Source: Myxosarcina sp. GI1 (GTDB lineage Bacteria > Cyanobacteriota > Cyanobacteriia > Cyanobacteriales > Xenococcaceae). Taken from it: a stretch of 64,000 nucleotides of DNA. The DNA lies in contig NZ_JRFE01000028.1 of the NCBI RefSeq assembly GCF_000756305.1, positions 8,633-72,632 on the forward strand, in the 5' to 3' direction. Below are positions 28,045-36,295 of this stretch, piece by piece. A program made the position numbers and the translations under genes. The notes under the pieces were generated by a model, which ran no database searches, was not told the origin of the DNA, and saw only the letters and a list, made by a program, of their open reading frames with translations. Position 1 is the stretch's first letter, and each line of letters opens with the position of its first letter.

Positions 28045-30657
28045 ATGAAAATTTTGAAAACCCAGACCTTACGTGGACCTAACTATTGGAGCATTCGGCG
28101 ACACAAGCTAATTTTGATGCTGCTCGACCTGGAAGAATTGACAGAGAAACCCTCTAATGAAATTCCAGGTTTCTATGAAGGTTTAGTAGAAGTTTTACCT
28201 GGCACCATAGAGCATTACTGCTCTCGCGGTTATCGAGGGGGATTTTTAGAAAGAGTTCGTGAGGGGACTCTGATGGGACATATTGTCGAACACGTAGCAT
28301 TAGAACTACAAGAATTAGCAGGGATGCCTGTAGGCTTTGGTCGTACCAGAGAAACTTCAACACCAGGAACTTTTAATGTAGTTTTTGAGTATGTCGAAGA
28401 GCAAGCAGGTCGCTATGCAGGACGAGCGGCAGTCAGACTGTGTAAATCTATAGTAGAAACGGGAACCTATCCAGCAGCAGAATTAGCACAAGATTTAGCC
28501 GATCTCAAAGATCTAAAAGCCAATACCGCTCTCGGTCCTTCAACAGAAACAATCATTAAAGAAGCCGAAGCTAGAAAAATTCCCTGGATGTGGTTGAGTG
28601 CCAGAGCCATGCTGCAATTGGGGTATGGTATTCATCAAAAGCGTATCCAGGCTACCTTGAGTCAAAATACAGGAATTTTAGCTGTAGAATTGGCTTGTGA
28701 CAAAGAAGGAACGAAAACTATGTTAGGCGATGCGGGAGTTCCCGTACCGCGAGGCACAGTAATTCAATATCTAGACGAGCTAGAAACGGCAATTGACGAC
28801 GTTGGTGGCTATCCTATTGTTATTAAACCCTTAGATGGCAATCACGGGCGCGGTATTACTATTGATATTAATAGCTGGCATGAAGCAGAAGCAGCTTACG
28901 ATCTCGCTAGCGCGGCTTCTAAAACGCGGTCGGTCATCGTCGAACGCTTCTATCGAGGTAGCGATCATCGAGTTTTGGTAATTAATGGCAAAGTAGTGGC
29001 AGTATCAGAAAGAATTCCCGCTCATGTAGTTGGTGATGGTCGCTCTACCATTAAAGAACTAATTGAAATTACCAACCGCAATCCCGACCGAGGAGAGGGA
29101 CACGATAATGTCTTGACTAAAATTGCGATCGATAAAACTTCCGAAGCGGTATTAGAAAAACAGGGTTATAGTTTAGATCGCATTTTACCCGAAGGAGAAA
29201 CCGCTTATTTACGTGATACCGCCAATCTCAGTACGGGTGGTATTGCCGTAGATCGTACCGATGAAATTCATCCCGAAAATATTTGGCTCGCTCAAAGGGT
29301 TGCCAAAATAATTGGTTTGGATATTGCGGGCATCGATATGGTGACTCCTGACATTAGTAAGCCCCTGCGTCAGGTAGACGGAGTTATTGTCGAAGTCAAT
29401 GCCGCTCCAGGTTTTAGAATGCACGCCGCTCCCAGTCGCGGATTGCCACGTAATGTAGGCGCATCGGTACTGGATATGTTGTTTCCCCCCGATAAACCCA
29501 GTCGAATTCCAATTATTGCCATTACGGGAACCAATGGCAAAACAACTACTACCCGATTGACAGCACATATTTATCGTCAGACAGGAAAAATTACTGGTTA
29601 TACCACTACCGATGGCGTTTATATTCAAAATTATTTGGTGGAAAAAGGGGATAACACAGGTCCTTATAGTGCGGGCATGATTTTAAAAGACCCCACTGTA
29701 GAGGTAGCGGTACTAGAAACCGCTAGAGGAGGTATTTTGCGCTCTGGGTTGGCTTTCGATCGCTGCGATATCGCCATCGTACTCAATGTAGCAGCAGATC
29801 ACCTGGGTTTGGGAGGCATCGATACCATCGAACAGATGGCAAGGGTAAAAAGCGTAGTTCCCGAAACCGTAAAGCCCGATGGTTACGCCATTCTCAATGC
29901 TGACGATCCTTTAGTGGCAGCTATGGCGCAGCAGGTTAAATGTAAAGTAGCTTATTTTTCTCTAAATCCCGACAATCCACTTATTGCCGAAAGTACCCGT
30001 CGTAACGGTCTGGCAGCAGTCTACGAAAATGGCTATCTTTCAATTCTAGAAGGTAACTGGACTCTAAGAGTGGAGAAAGCAGTGAAAGTACCGATGACTA
30101 TGGGCGGTATGGCACCGTTTATGATCGCTAATGCGCTGGCAGGTTGTTTGGCAGCTTTTGTCCAAGGGGTAGATATCGAAACCATTCGACGCGGCGTTCG
30201 TACCTTCAAGCCTTCAGCAAACCAAACTCCAGGCAGAATGAATCTGTTTGATGTTGGAGACTATCATGCTTTGGTAGATTACGCTCATAACCCTCATGGA
30301 TATGAAGCAGTAGGAGATTTTGTTCGTAACTGGGAAGGCACGAGAATTGGCGTAGTTGGTGGACCTGGCGATCGCCGCGATGAAGACTTGATTTTACTTG
30401 GTAGAATTGCAGCGCAAATTTTCAATCGCATTATTATCAAGGAAGATGACGATTCTAGAGGCAGAAAAACAGGGGAAGCAGCCGATCTAATAGCCAAAGG
30501 TATCTATCAAGAGAACCCCAATGCTAGTTACGAAACCGTACTTAATGAGGTAGAAGCAATTAACTTGGGGTTAGAGGGAGCAGAAAAAGATAGTTTGGTA
30601 GTAATATTTCCCGAACAAGTCACTCGGGCGATCGAGCTAATCGAACAGCGAATGTAG
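28045..30657 (+). CDS. cphA: Cyanophycin synthetase
   Basis: It polymerises aspartate and arginine into cyanophycin, without ribosomes, at the expense of ATP. The N-terminal domain is followed by an ATP-grasp domain (about residues 215-470; VIKPLDGNHGRGITID), which adds Asp. A Mur-ligase-like domain with the P-loop ITGTNGKTTTTRLTAHI at about 493-509 adds Arg. LVDYAHNPHGYEAVGDF and GVVGGPGDRRDED in the C-terminal part are typical. The 870 residues match the family. ATG 28045 begins the conserved MKILKTQTLRGPNYWSIRRH. Confidence 0.97.
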   Translation: MKILKTQTLRGPNYWSIRRHKLILMLLDLEELTEKPSNEIPGFYEGLVEVLPGTIEHYCSRGYRGGFLERVREGTLMGHIVEHVALELQELAGMPVGFGRTRETSTPGTFNVVFEYVEEQAGRYAGRAAVRLCKSIVETGTYPAAELAQDLADLKDLKANTALGPSTETIIKEAEARKIPWMWLSARAMLQLGYGIHQKRIQATLSQNTGILAVELACDKEGTKTMLGDAGVPVPRGTVIQYLDELETAIDDVGGYPIVIKPLDGNHGRGITIDINSWHEAEAAYDLASAASKTRSVIVERFYRGSDHRVLVINGKVVAVSERIPAHVVGDGRSTIKELIEITNRNPDRGEGHDNVLTKIAIDKTSEAVLEKQGYSLDRILPEGETAYLRDTANLSTGGIAVDRTDEIHPENIWLAQRVAKIIGLDIAGIDMVTPDISKPLRQVDGVIVEVNAAPGFRMHAAPSRGLPRNVGASVLDMLFPPDKPSRIPIIAITGTNGKTTTTRLTAHIYRQTGKITGYTTTDGVYIQNYLVEKGDNTGPYSAGMILKDPTVEVAVLETARGGILRSGLAFDRCDIAIVLNVAADHLGLGGIDTIEQMARVKSVVPETVKPDGYAILNADDPLVAAMAQQVKCKVAYFSLNPDNPLIAESTRRNGLAAVYENGYLSILEGNWTLRVEKAVKVPMTMGGMAPFMIANALAGCLAAFVQGVDIETIRRGVRTFKPSANQTPGRMNLFDVGDYHALVDYAHNPHGYEAVGDFVRNWEGTRIGVVGGPGDRRDEDLILLGRIAAQIFNRIIIKEDDDSRGRKTGEAADLIAKGIYQENPNASYETVLNEVEAINLGLEGAEKDSLVVIFPEQVTRAIELIEQRM

Positions 30658-30727
30658 AAAACTATAGCATTACGTTAGTAGGTTAGGACATTAATCGGTT
30701 TTGTTAGACAAAAGGAGTGGCGACCCC

Positions 30728-30744
30728 GCGCCGTAAGACGGCGC
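30728..30744. repeat. Single perfect hairpin after cphA
   Basis: GCGCCGT, loop AAG, ACGGCGC. This is a GC-rich 7-bp stem in AT-rich surroundings, 70 bases after the cphA stop and 45 bases before a heptamer array. There is no T-run. It looks like the hairpins of the string elements at 32.0 and 34.0 kb. Confidence 0.65.
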
Positions 30745-30788
30745 AAGGGAACGCGCCGCGATGCAAAAGGCAAGAGTAAAAATTTTTT

Positions 30789-30816
30789 ACTCGCTACTTG
30801 CTACTTGCTACTTGCT
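30789..30816. repeat. Heptamer array (STRR), four units
   Basis: One ACTCGCT followed by three exact ACTTGCT copies, ending 8 bases before the stop codon of the aldolase gene on the other strand. Confidence 0.8.
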
Positions 30817-30823
30817 GCGATAG

Positions 30824-31669
30824 TCAAGCTTTGCCAGCACTACCAAACAACCCGATCTTTTCGGCAATTACCTCTTGCATCGCCGCCGTTGCCGCCTTTT
30901 GACAATCTAAGAGATCGATTTGAGATTCTTTTCTTCCGTACTCGCGCCAAAACTGGAGATATTTTTTCCGCACTTCGGTATTGACGTTAAACTTGCAAAT
31001 CCCCAGTTCGATCGACTGTCGAATCATTTTTGCAGGTAAACCAGAGGCACCGTGTAACACCAAAGGAATCTGGAGTTGTTGGCGAATCTTGGCAAGACGA
31101 TCGAAATCTAATTGCGGTTCGCCGTGATACTTGCCGTGAACATTACCGATGGTGACAGCGAGAAAATCTACTCCAGATTCGGCTACAAATTCTTTTGCTT
31201 GTTGAGGATTGGTCATTTTAGCTTCTTTTTGGGCAACGGTCATTCCGTCTTCTGTGCCGCTAATTCTGCCTACTTCTGCTTCGACTGTTGCTCCCTTAGC
31301 GTGAGCTAGATCGGTCATTTCGCTGGTAAAAGCCAGATTATCTTGAAAAGAAAGTTCGGAACCATCGGCTAAAACCGATGTAACACCTGCTTCTAAAGCC
31401 GTTTTAATCATGCTGCGATCGCCACAATGATCTAAGTGGACTGACATCGGTACTTTTGCAGAGTCTGCTGCTTCTAAAAATAGTGCAACCAAAGCAGAAC
31501 CGCCGTAATCCAGTACATGAGGCAGAATTTGAATTATGGCGGGGCTATTTTCGGCTTCGGCAGCATTGACAACTGCTTTAGCTCCTTCGAGATTATACAA
31601 GTTAAAAGCACCAATAGCGTAGGAATGTTTTTGGGCTGTTTCTAGAAGTTCTTTGGTAGAAGTGAGCAT
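30824..31669 (-). CDS. Class II fructose/tagatose-bisphosphate aldolase family protein
   Basis: A 281-residue zinc-dependent aldolase of the FbaA/GatY/KbaY superfamily. The catalytic region MSVHLDHCGDRSMIKTALEA contains the HLDH metal-binding motif. Further ligands are in GNVHGKYHGEPQLDF and PLVLHGASGLPAKMIRQSIE, and the phosphate-binding NVNTEVRKKYLQFW follows. The length and KVPMSVHLDHC are nearer the tagatose/ketose-bisphosphate aldolase branch than the Calvin-cycle CbbA type of about 360 residues. The substrate is therefore uncertain. Confidence 0.85.
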   Translation of the reverse strand: MLTSTKELLETAQKHSYAIGAFNLYNLEGAKAVVNAAEAENSPAIIQILPHVLDYGGSALVALFLEAADSAKVPMSVHLDHCGDRSMIKTALEAGVTSVLADGSELSFQDNLAFTSEMTDLAHAKGATVEAEVGRISGTEDGMTVAQKEAKMTNPQQAKEFVAESGVDFLAVTIGNVHGKYHGEPQLDFDRLAKIRQQLQIPLVLHGASGLPAKMIRQSIELGICKFNVNTEVRKKYLQFWREYGRKESQIDLLDCQKAATAAMQEVIAEKIGLFGSAGKA

Positions 31670-31848
31670 AAATTTGTTTTTATAGGCTCTTTTACTGTAA
31701 TCGTACTATCTTAAAGTGGCAGACAAACGACTCTAGATCGAATTGTTCGCAATACTATAGTCATTCCTAAAAGAAACCAGAGGTATGAGTCACTGAGATT
31801 GAATTAGCTTTAACCTTACTAACAACGTCGCCATATGCGTCGGCTCCC

Positions 31849-31869
31849 CTAACTACTAACCACTAACAA
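31849..31869. repeat. Degenerate heptamer array (STRR)
   Basis: Three units in register, CTAACTA, CTAACCA and CTAACAA, inside the segment bounded by the TAGTCATTCC inverted repeat. Confidence 0.6.
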
Positions 31870-32036
31870 CAAGCTAGTTGACCATACGGAAATTAATTGG
31901 AATGACTACAATTACTTGTCTTCAGCTTTCTTTTCTTCTTCAAACACAACAGCAAAAGCTTTCTTCTTGATTTTTGCAGTTAATGAATATAAAAGAATAT
32001 ACAGCGGTTTTCACATCAACAGCGGCGCGTTCCCAT

Positions 32037-32225
32037 GCGGAGTTTTCCTCCGCGGAGTTAGTGCGGTCTTGGTGGTTTCCCCGCAGCACGCAAAAGCGTG
32101 CAAGCGTCGCTTCTTGCGGCGCGACTTCAAGCGCAGGAAGCAAAGCTTCCAAACGCCGCTAGGCGGCTTTGAGCCGTCAGGCTCTGCCTTGTGCAGCAAC
32201 TAACGTTGGCGTAGCCTTCTCGAAG
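32037..32225. repeat. String of short perfect hairpins (GC-rich)
   Basis: Consecutive palindromes: GCGGAG/CTCCGC (32037-32053, with CTCCGCGGAG at 32048-32057), GCACGC-AAAA-GCGTGC (32086-32101), GTCGC/GCGAC (32106-32125), GGAAGC-AAA-GCTTCC (32136-32150), GCCGC-TAG-GCGGC (32155-32167), GAGCC-GTCA-GGCTC (32171-32184) and CTTC-TC-GAAG (32216-32225). The stretch is clearly richer in G and C than its surroundings. It has no T-runs and no conserved protein in any frame. Confidence 0.75.
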
Positions 32226-32292
32226 AGTACCCTTTAAGAGGTCGCCGCTCAGTTTGGTACCAAGTTGGCTCAGACAAAAATTTTAAACCATT

Positions 32293-32329
32293 TAGTGCTT
32301 AGTGCCTAGTGCCTAACCAGACCGAAGTG
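32293..32329 (+). repeat. Heptamers plus dispersed 30-base repeat, copy 2
   Basis: TAGTGCT, TAGTGCC, TAGTGCC, then after four more bases AGACCGAAGTG. Positions 32300-32329 match the minus-strand copy at 7488-7517 at 25 of 30 bases, with all differences confined to the 7-base centre. Confidence 0.7.
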
Positions 32330-32358
32330 GGTCATATACGACCGATAAGTGCTGTATT

Positions 32359-32401
32359 TGGTTAAAAATAATAACACCCAGACATATTTACAGCCTGGGT
32401 G
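32359..32401 (-). terminator. Possible terminator of the phosphodiester glycosidase gene
   Basis: On the minus strand CACCCAG (32401-32395) pairs with CTGGGTG (32381-32375), and a T-rich tail (TTATTATTTTT) follows. It lies about 220 bases after the stop codon, so the assignment is moderate. Confidence 0.5.
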
Positions 32402-32619
32402 CGGATTTATATAATCTTAACTATAGTTTGCTTTTATTTATTGTATGCTTTGATTTAGCGAGATTGCTTTAACTTCATACTGTTCGAGAAATTTTTACTT
32501 ATACTTTATCAAAAAGCTTTTAGCCTTTAGCTTAAAATTAACTGCTGCAAGCATTATTGGGTAAAAGACTCCACAAACCATGAGTTTGGCTCGCTTACCT
32601 GACATTTGCTCTTACTTTA

Positions 32620-33489
32620 TTAGTAAATTAGTAAAACCGATTTGATTTGACGCTCGACTCTATTCCCTTCCGAGTCTACTTTGCCATAAAAGGTTTGCCC
32701 GTCATAATACAGAGCCGATGAACTACCGCCATCGAGATTCATGGCTTTAGTTACTCCTAAAGTAGACATAAAATCGGCTAGGTCTGGTAGAGACATTCCT
32801 GAGTTACTGGGTAGCTGCGACTGCTGTGCCACCATTACTAAAATAAGATCGCCTTCAGGAGTAATTCCTACTGCACTTCTAGCATTAAGACTATTACTAC
32901 CGATCGCATCGCGAATTATTTCTTTATCCTGGTAAGCAATAAAGCCTTCAGCTACAGAAGTATCTTGGGGTAACAAACCAGGACCACCTCCCAAGGCAGC
33001 CTTAAGAGTGCAATTATCGGGAACGGGAACCGAATGTAAGACTATATCGTAATTTACCTCTTCCTGACAGAGATACTGACGCAACTCAACTCTATTTAAG
33101 ATTTTGCCCAAATATGGTTGCAAATCGGGGTTATCAATTAGTCTTTCATTGGTACGAGGATCGGAGACTAATTTTCCATCCCGAACGATATAAGAAGTGG
33201 TTTTGTAATTTACGGGATCGAAATAACCGCCATTGATAGCTGCGATCGCATTATATTTTTCGGCAAATTCTTTAATACCCTGCAATTCACCTACTACCGA
33301 AGGTACTAACCGATAATTACTGTCATGAGGAATAGTAACGGCATGAATTGTTTGTTGCGATCGCTCGTAAACATCGTAATGAATAGCTGTTGACGTCGGA
33401 AGTTTTGACTGAGATAAACTATCAATGCTAAAAGACAAGAAAATTCCTAGAGCGATCGCCAAGATAAATAGCTGCTTACGATAATTCAT
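32620..33489 (-). CDS. Phosphodiester glycosidase (NAGPA-domain) family protein
   Basis: A 289-residue exported protein. The N-terminal hydrophobic segment (QLFILAIALGIFLSFSIDSL) is a signal peptide or anchor. The domain shows the family landmarks YNAIAAINGGYFDPVNYKTT, the middle KAALGGGPGLLPQ, NARSAVGITPEGDLILV and the C-terminal KAMNLDGGSSSALYYDG. The family includes the enzyme that uncovers mannose-6-phosphate in animals. In bacteria the substrates are poorly known, but cell-surface phosphodiesters are plausible. Confidence 0.85.
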   Translation of the reverse strand: MNYRKQLFILAIALGIFLSFSIDSLSQSKLPTSTAIHYDVYERSQQTIHAVTIPHDSNYRLVPSVVGELQGIKEFAEKYNAIAAINGGYFDPVNYKTTSYIVRDGKLVSDPRTNERLIDNPDLQPYLGKILNRVELRQYLCQEEVNYDIVLHSVPVPDNCTLKAALGGGPGLLPQDTSVAEGFIAYQDKEIIRDAIGSNSLNARSAVGITPEGDLILVMVAQQSQLPSNSGMSLPDLADFMSTLGVTKAMNLDGGSSSALYYDGQTFYGKVDSEGNRVERQIKSVLLIY

Positions 33490-33554
33490 ATTGCTTAAAA
33501 TTTTTCTCTGCTCCTCTGCTTAATCTCAGCCATCCTCTTATGATGCAATGCCGT

Positions 33555-33791
33555 CTATTTTTGTTGCCGAGGATAATAAATCGAGCCTACACCCATTTTG
33601 TTTTGGCGAGCGTAGATTTGCTTGGCAGAGATTAAGTTTTTTAAACAAACTTGAATCATCGATATGGGACGTTGAACGCGATCGCTAATTTGTTTTATAG
33701 TAATACCAGTGCTATGTGCCTGAATAATCTCCAAAATTTGTTCGGTAGTATTTGGTCCTGGGGTGGGACTGATAATTTTAATCGCTATCAC
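33555..33791 (-). CDS. Small winged-helix DNA-binding-like protein
   Basis: Seventy-eight residues with a predicted winged helix-turn-helix: EQILEIIQAHSTGITIKQIS (helices 1-2), DRVQRPISMIQVCLKNLISA (recognition helix) and a wing-like QNKMGVGSIYYPRQ. It resembles small wHTH proteins seen in cyanobacteria, some of which regulate adjacent genes. The target is unknown. It lies 65 bases upstream of the phosphodiester glycosidase on the same strand. Confidence 0.6.
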   Translation of the reverse strand: MIAIKIISPTPGPNTTEQILEIIQAHSTGITIKQISDRVQRPISMIQVCLKNLISAKQIYARQNKMGVGSIYYPRQQK

Positions 33792-34490
33792 TAAAAACAG
33801 TTCCTCAATCGCAGCAATAAATTAGTCGCAGCAGCTTAATTCGCACGGCAAAACAAGCAGCGCGAATTAAGCTAACTAGCAAAAGCTATAGGTTGTCTAT
33901 GCTGTTATACTCGCGATTTTGAAAAGTGGCAACCAATTGTGGCAAGTTAGGGAACTATGCTTCTTGCTCCGTCAGTCGCGCTCTGCGACTCGCCATCGCT
34001 TTGCGATGCAGGCGAACACAGGGGCTGGTGCCGCTTGCGCGTTCGCGCTGTGTTCGCGTCTGAAGAAACCTCACACAGAGAGGTTCGCTATTTGTCAATC
34101 GGTGTCTTACGTAGTCTGACTTGCCGAGCTTCCGTCATAAATGCCTGTTGCTTGTTCCCTGTTTCATAACTCGATTGAAATAGATCTTATTCAATCGAGA
34201 ATTACTATAAAATCTACATATTTTATTAATACCCAATTGGGTTAATACGTTAGTATCATAAAGAAGTTGGGCTGGCGTAATCTGTCAGCTAACGGCACTT
34301 GTGCTTACTGTATTCTACGATTACAGAGCCGTGGTATCGTTTTGTGGCATAATCTCAAAGCGTCAGCCAAACTTTTCTAAGCAGCCAAACGAAATCAGAA
34401 CAATTAGACCTAAGATAGAAGTGAAATTGGCGCACCAAATAAGGGCAGCTATTTCTAAGGTTATTTAAAAATTTAATAATAGAGGCATTT
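33792..34490. other. Intergenic region upstream of recA with a hairpin string
   Basis: About 700 bases. The first third holds nothing recognised. The hairpin string occupies 33974-34085. The rest, about 400 bases, should contain the recA promoter and leader; I could not identify a LexA-type box with confidence. Open frames at 33919-34169 fall on the hairpin string. Confidence 0.55.
33974..34085. repeat. Second string of short perfect hairpins
   Basis: AGTCGC-GCTCT-GCGACT (33974-33990), CATCGC-TTT-GCGATG (33994-34008), GCGAACACAG/CTGTGTTCGC (34012-34021 with 34048-34057) enclosing GCGCG-TT-CGCGC (34037-34048), and AACCTC/GAGGTT (34067-34085). All arms are perfect. The layout is like 32037-32225 but with different arm sequences. 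Confidence 0.75.
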
Positions 34491-35558
34491 ATGGCAACCA
34501 GCGTAAACATTTCTAGCAATCCCGATAAAGAAAAAGCTTTAAATTTAGTCTTAAAACAAATCGAGCGCAATTTTGGTAAAGGCGCGATTATGCGCTTGGG
34601 TGATGCCGCTCAGATGAGAGTAGAAACTATACCCAGCGGCGCATTAACGTTAGATGTTGCCCTGGGTGGTGGTTTACCCAGAGGCAGAGTAATTGAAATT
34701 TACGGTCCAGAAAGTTCTGGTAAAACCACTCTGGCTCTACATGCCATTGCCGAAACTCAAAAACAAGGTGGCGTAGCCGCTTTTGTCGATGCCGAACATG
34801 CTCTCGATCCTACTTACTCAGCTGCTTTAGGAGTCGATATTGAAAACTTGCTGGTAGCACAACCAGACAATGGAGAGTCAGCATTAGAAATAGTCGATCA
34901 GCTTGTGCGATCGGCAGCAGTAGATTTAGTCGTAGTAGACTCGGTAGCAGCTCTAACACCTCGCGCTGAAATTGAAGGGGAAATGGGCGATACTCAAGTT
35001 GGTTTGCAGGCGCGGTTAATGAGTAAAGCACTGCGAAAAATTGCGGGTAATATTGGTAAATCTGGCTCGACGGTAATTTTTCTCAACCAGCTAAGACAAA
35101 AAATTGGCATCAGTTATGGCAACCCCGAAGTAACAACTGGTGGTACGGCACTCAAATTTTATGCTTCTGTACGCCTGGATATTCGACGCATTCAAACTTT
35201 GAAAAAAGGGAGCGAAGGCGAATATGGTATTCGAGCCAAAGTTAAAGTAGCAAAAAATAAAGTCGCTCCTCCGTTTCGGATTGCTGAATTCGATATTATT
35301 TTCGGACAGGGAATCTCTCGTCTGGGATGTTTGTTAGACTTGGCTGAAGATGCAGATGTCGTCGTGCGTAAGGGTGCTTGGTATAGCTATGACGGTGAAA
35401 ATATCGGTCAGGGTAGAGACAATACGGTCAAGTATTTAATAGAAAATGAAGAACTTGCTAATACTATCGAACAACAGGTTAAAGAAAAATTAGCTATGGG
35501 AGTAGCGGTTTCTGCTAACTCAGTAGCTGAAATCAATCGCGATTCGGAAGAAGAATAG
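34491..35558 (+). CDS. recA: Recombinase RecA
   Basis: The DNA strand-exchange protein. Walker A GPESSGKT is at residues 72-79, followed by [20 protein letters not shown], the Walker B region [21 protein letters not shown] and the L2-adjacent [22 protein letters not shown]. The 355 residues are usual. The C-terminal tail is acidic (INRDSEEE). The gene stands alone; recX is not adjacent. Confidence 0.98.
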   Translation: MATSVNISSNPDKEKALNLVLKQIERNFGKGAIMRLGDAAQMRVETIPSGALTLDVALGGGLPRGRVIEIYGPESSGKTTLALHAIAETQKQGGVAAFVDAEHALDPTYSAALGVDIENLLVAQPDNGESALEIVDQLVRSAAVDLVVVDSVAALTPRAEIEGEMGDTQVGLQARLMSKALRKIAGNIGKSGSTVIFLNQLRQKIGISYGNPEVTTGGTALKFYASVRLDIRRIQTLKKGSEGEYGIRAKVKVAKNKVAPPFRIAEFDIIFGQGISRLGCLLDLAEDADVVVRKGAWYSYDGENIGQGRDNTVKYLIENEELANTIEQQVKEKLAMGVAVSANSVAEINRDSEEE

Positions 35559-35673
35559 ACCTAAAGGTGCGATTAGGGGCTGGTGAGCGTTAGCTTTACA
35601 CTGTTTATTCTGCTAGCTAGCATAGAAGCGAATAATAACTACTTGCTACAAGAGATAAAACTAGTTCGGCTAT

Positions 35674-36159
35674 ATGAATTATTATTCGGCTAATAACTAT
35701 AAAGCGATCGCTGCCCCTATTTCTGTAGCAATGGCGATTCTCTATCAAAATGGCAAATTTTTAATGCAGTTGAGAGATAATATTCCCAATATTTATTATC
35801 CAGGAGTGTGGGGACTTTTTGGCGGACACCTGGAGCCAGAAGAAGCTCCAAATGTGGGGCTTAAAAGAGAGTTGCTAGAAGAAATTAATTATTCTGCCGA
35901 GCGACTGAAAGAGTTTCGCTGCTACCAAGACAGTAAGATAGTTCGCCATATTTTTCACGCACCACTGTCAGTAGATTTAAGCAGTTTGGAATTAAATGAG
36001 GGATGGGATTTAGATCTAGTCAGTATAGAAGATATTCGACGCGGACGTTGTTATTCTAAACGAGCGCGACAAGAAAAAGCATTAGGTTCTATCCACCAGA
36101 AAATTCTGCTCGATTTTCTGTTTGAGTTTAAAAAAGACACATCGATCTTTTTTAGTTAA
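35674..36159 (+). CDS. Nudix hydrolase
   Basis: A 161-residue protein with the Nudix box GGHLEPEEAPNVGLKRELLEEI at about residues 50-71, which matches GX5EX7REUXEEXGU except that the final G-U part reads N-Y. These enzymes cleave nucleoside diphosphates linked to other groups. The specific substrate is unknown. It follows recA by about 115 bases on the same strand. Confidence 0.85.
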   Translation: MNYYSANNYKAIAAPISVAMAILYQNGKFLMQLRDNIPNIYYPGVWGLFGGHLEPEEAPNVGLKRELLEEINYSAERLKEFRCYQDSKIVRHIFHAPLSVDLSSLELNEGWDLDLVSIEDIRRGRCYSKRARQEKALGSIHQKILLDFLFEFKKDTSIFFS

Positions 36160-36295
36160 GAATCGCGGGCAAAATGCCAATCACAATACATAATAAAAAA
36201 TAGAAGGTTAGTATATTTGAGAAAAAGTCTCGCGCCGCTTTGTTCTTAATCAAAAAATTGTAGTTTGAGTAGAATTAGTGGTATTCGACTGAAAC

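Larger units (their letters stand above)
31670..32619. other. Repeat-rich intergenic region
   Basis: About 950 bases with no credible gene. In order it holds an inverted repeat pair TAGTCATTCC (31758-31767) and GGAATGACTA (31899-31908), and heptamers CTAACTA/CTAACCA/CTAACAA (31849-31869). A GC-rich string of hairpins follows (32037-32225), then TAGTGCY heptamers leading into the 30-base dispersed repeat (32293-32329) and a terminator-like hairpin (32375-32401). Several overlapping open frames of 60-95 codons on both strands fall on the hairpin string and are explained by its GC-rich palindromes. Confidence 0.65.

Noticed and set aside
31916-32203. Overlapping open frames of 60-95 codons on both strands
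   Set aside because: They lie on the GC-rich hairpin string. The palindromes produce mirror frames on both strands, and none has a ribosome site or a recognisable family.
33919-34169. Two open frames of 66 and 70 codons upstream of recA
   Set aside because: They coincide with the second hairpin string and have Cys/Arg-rich compositions typical of translated palindromes.
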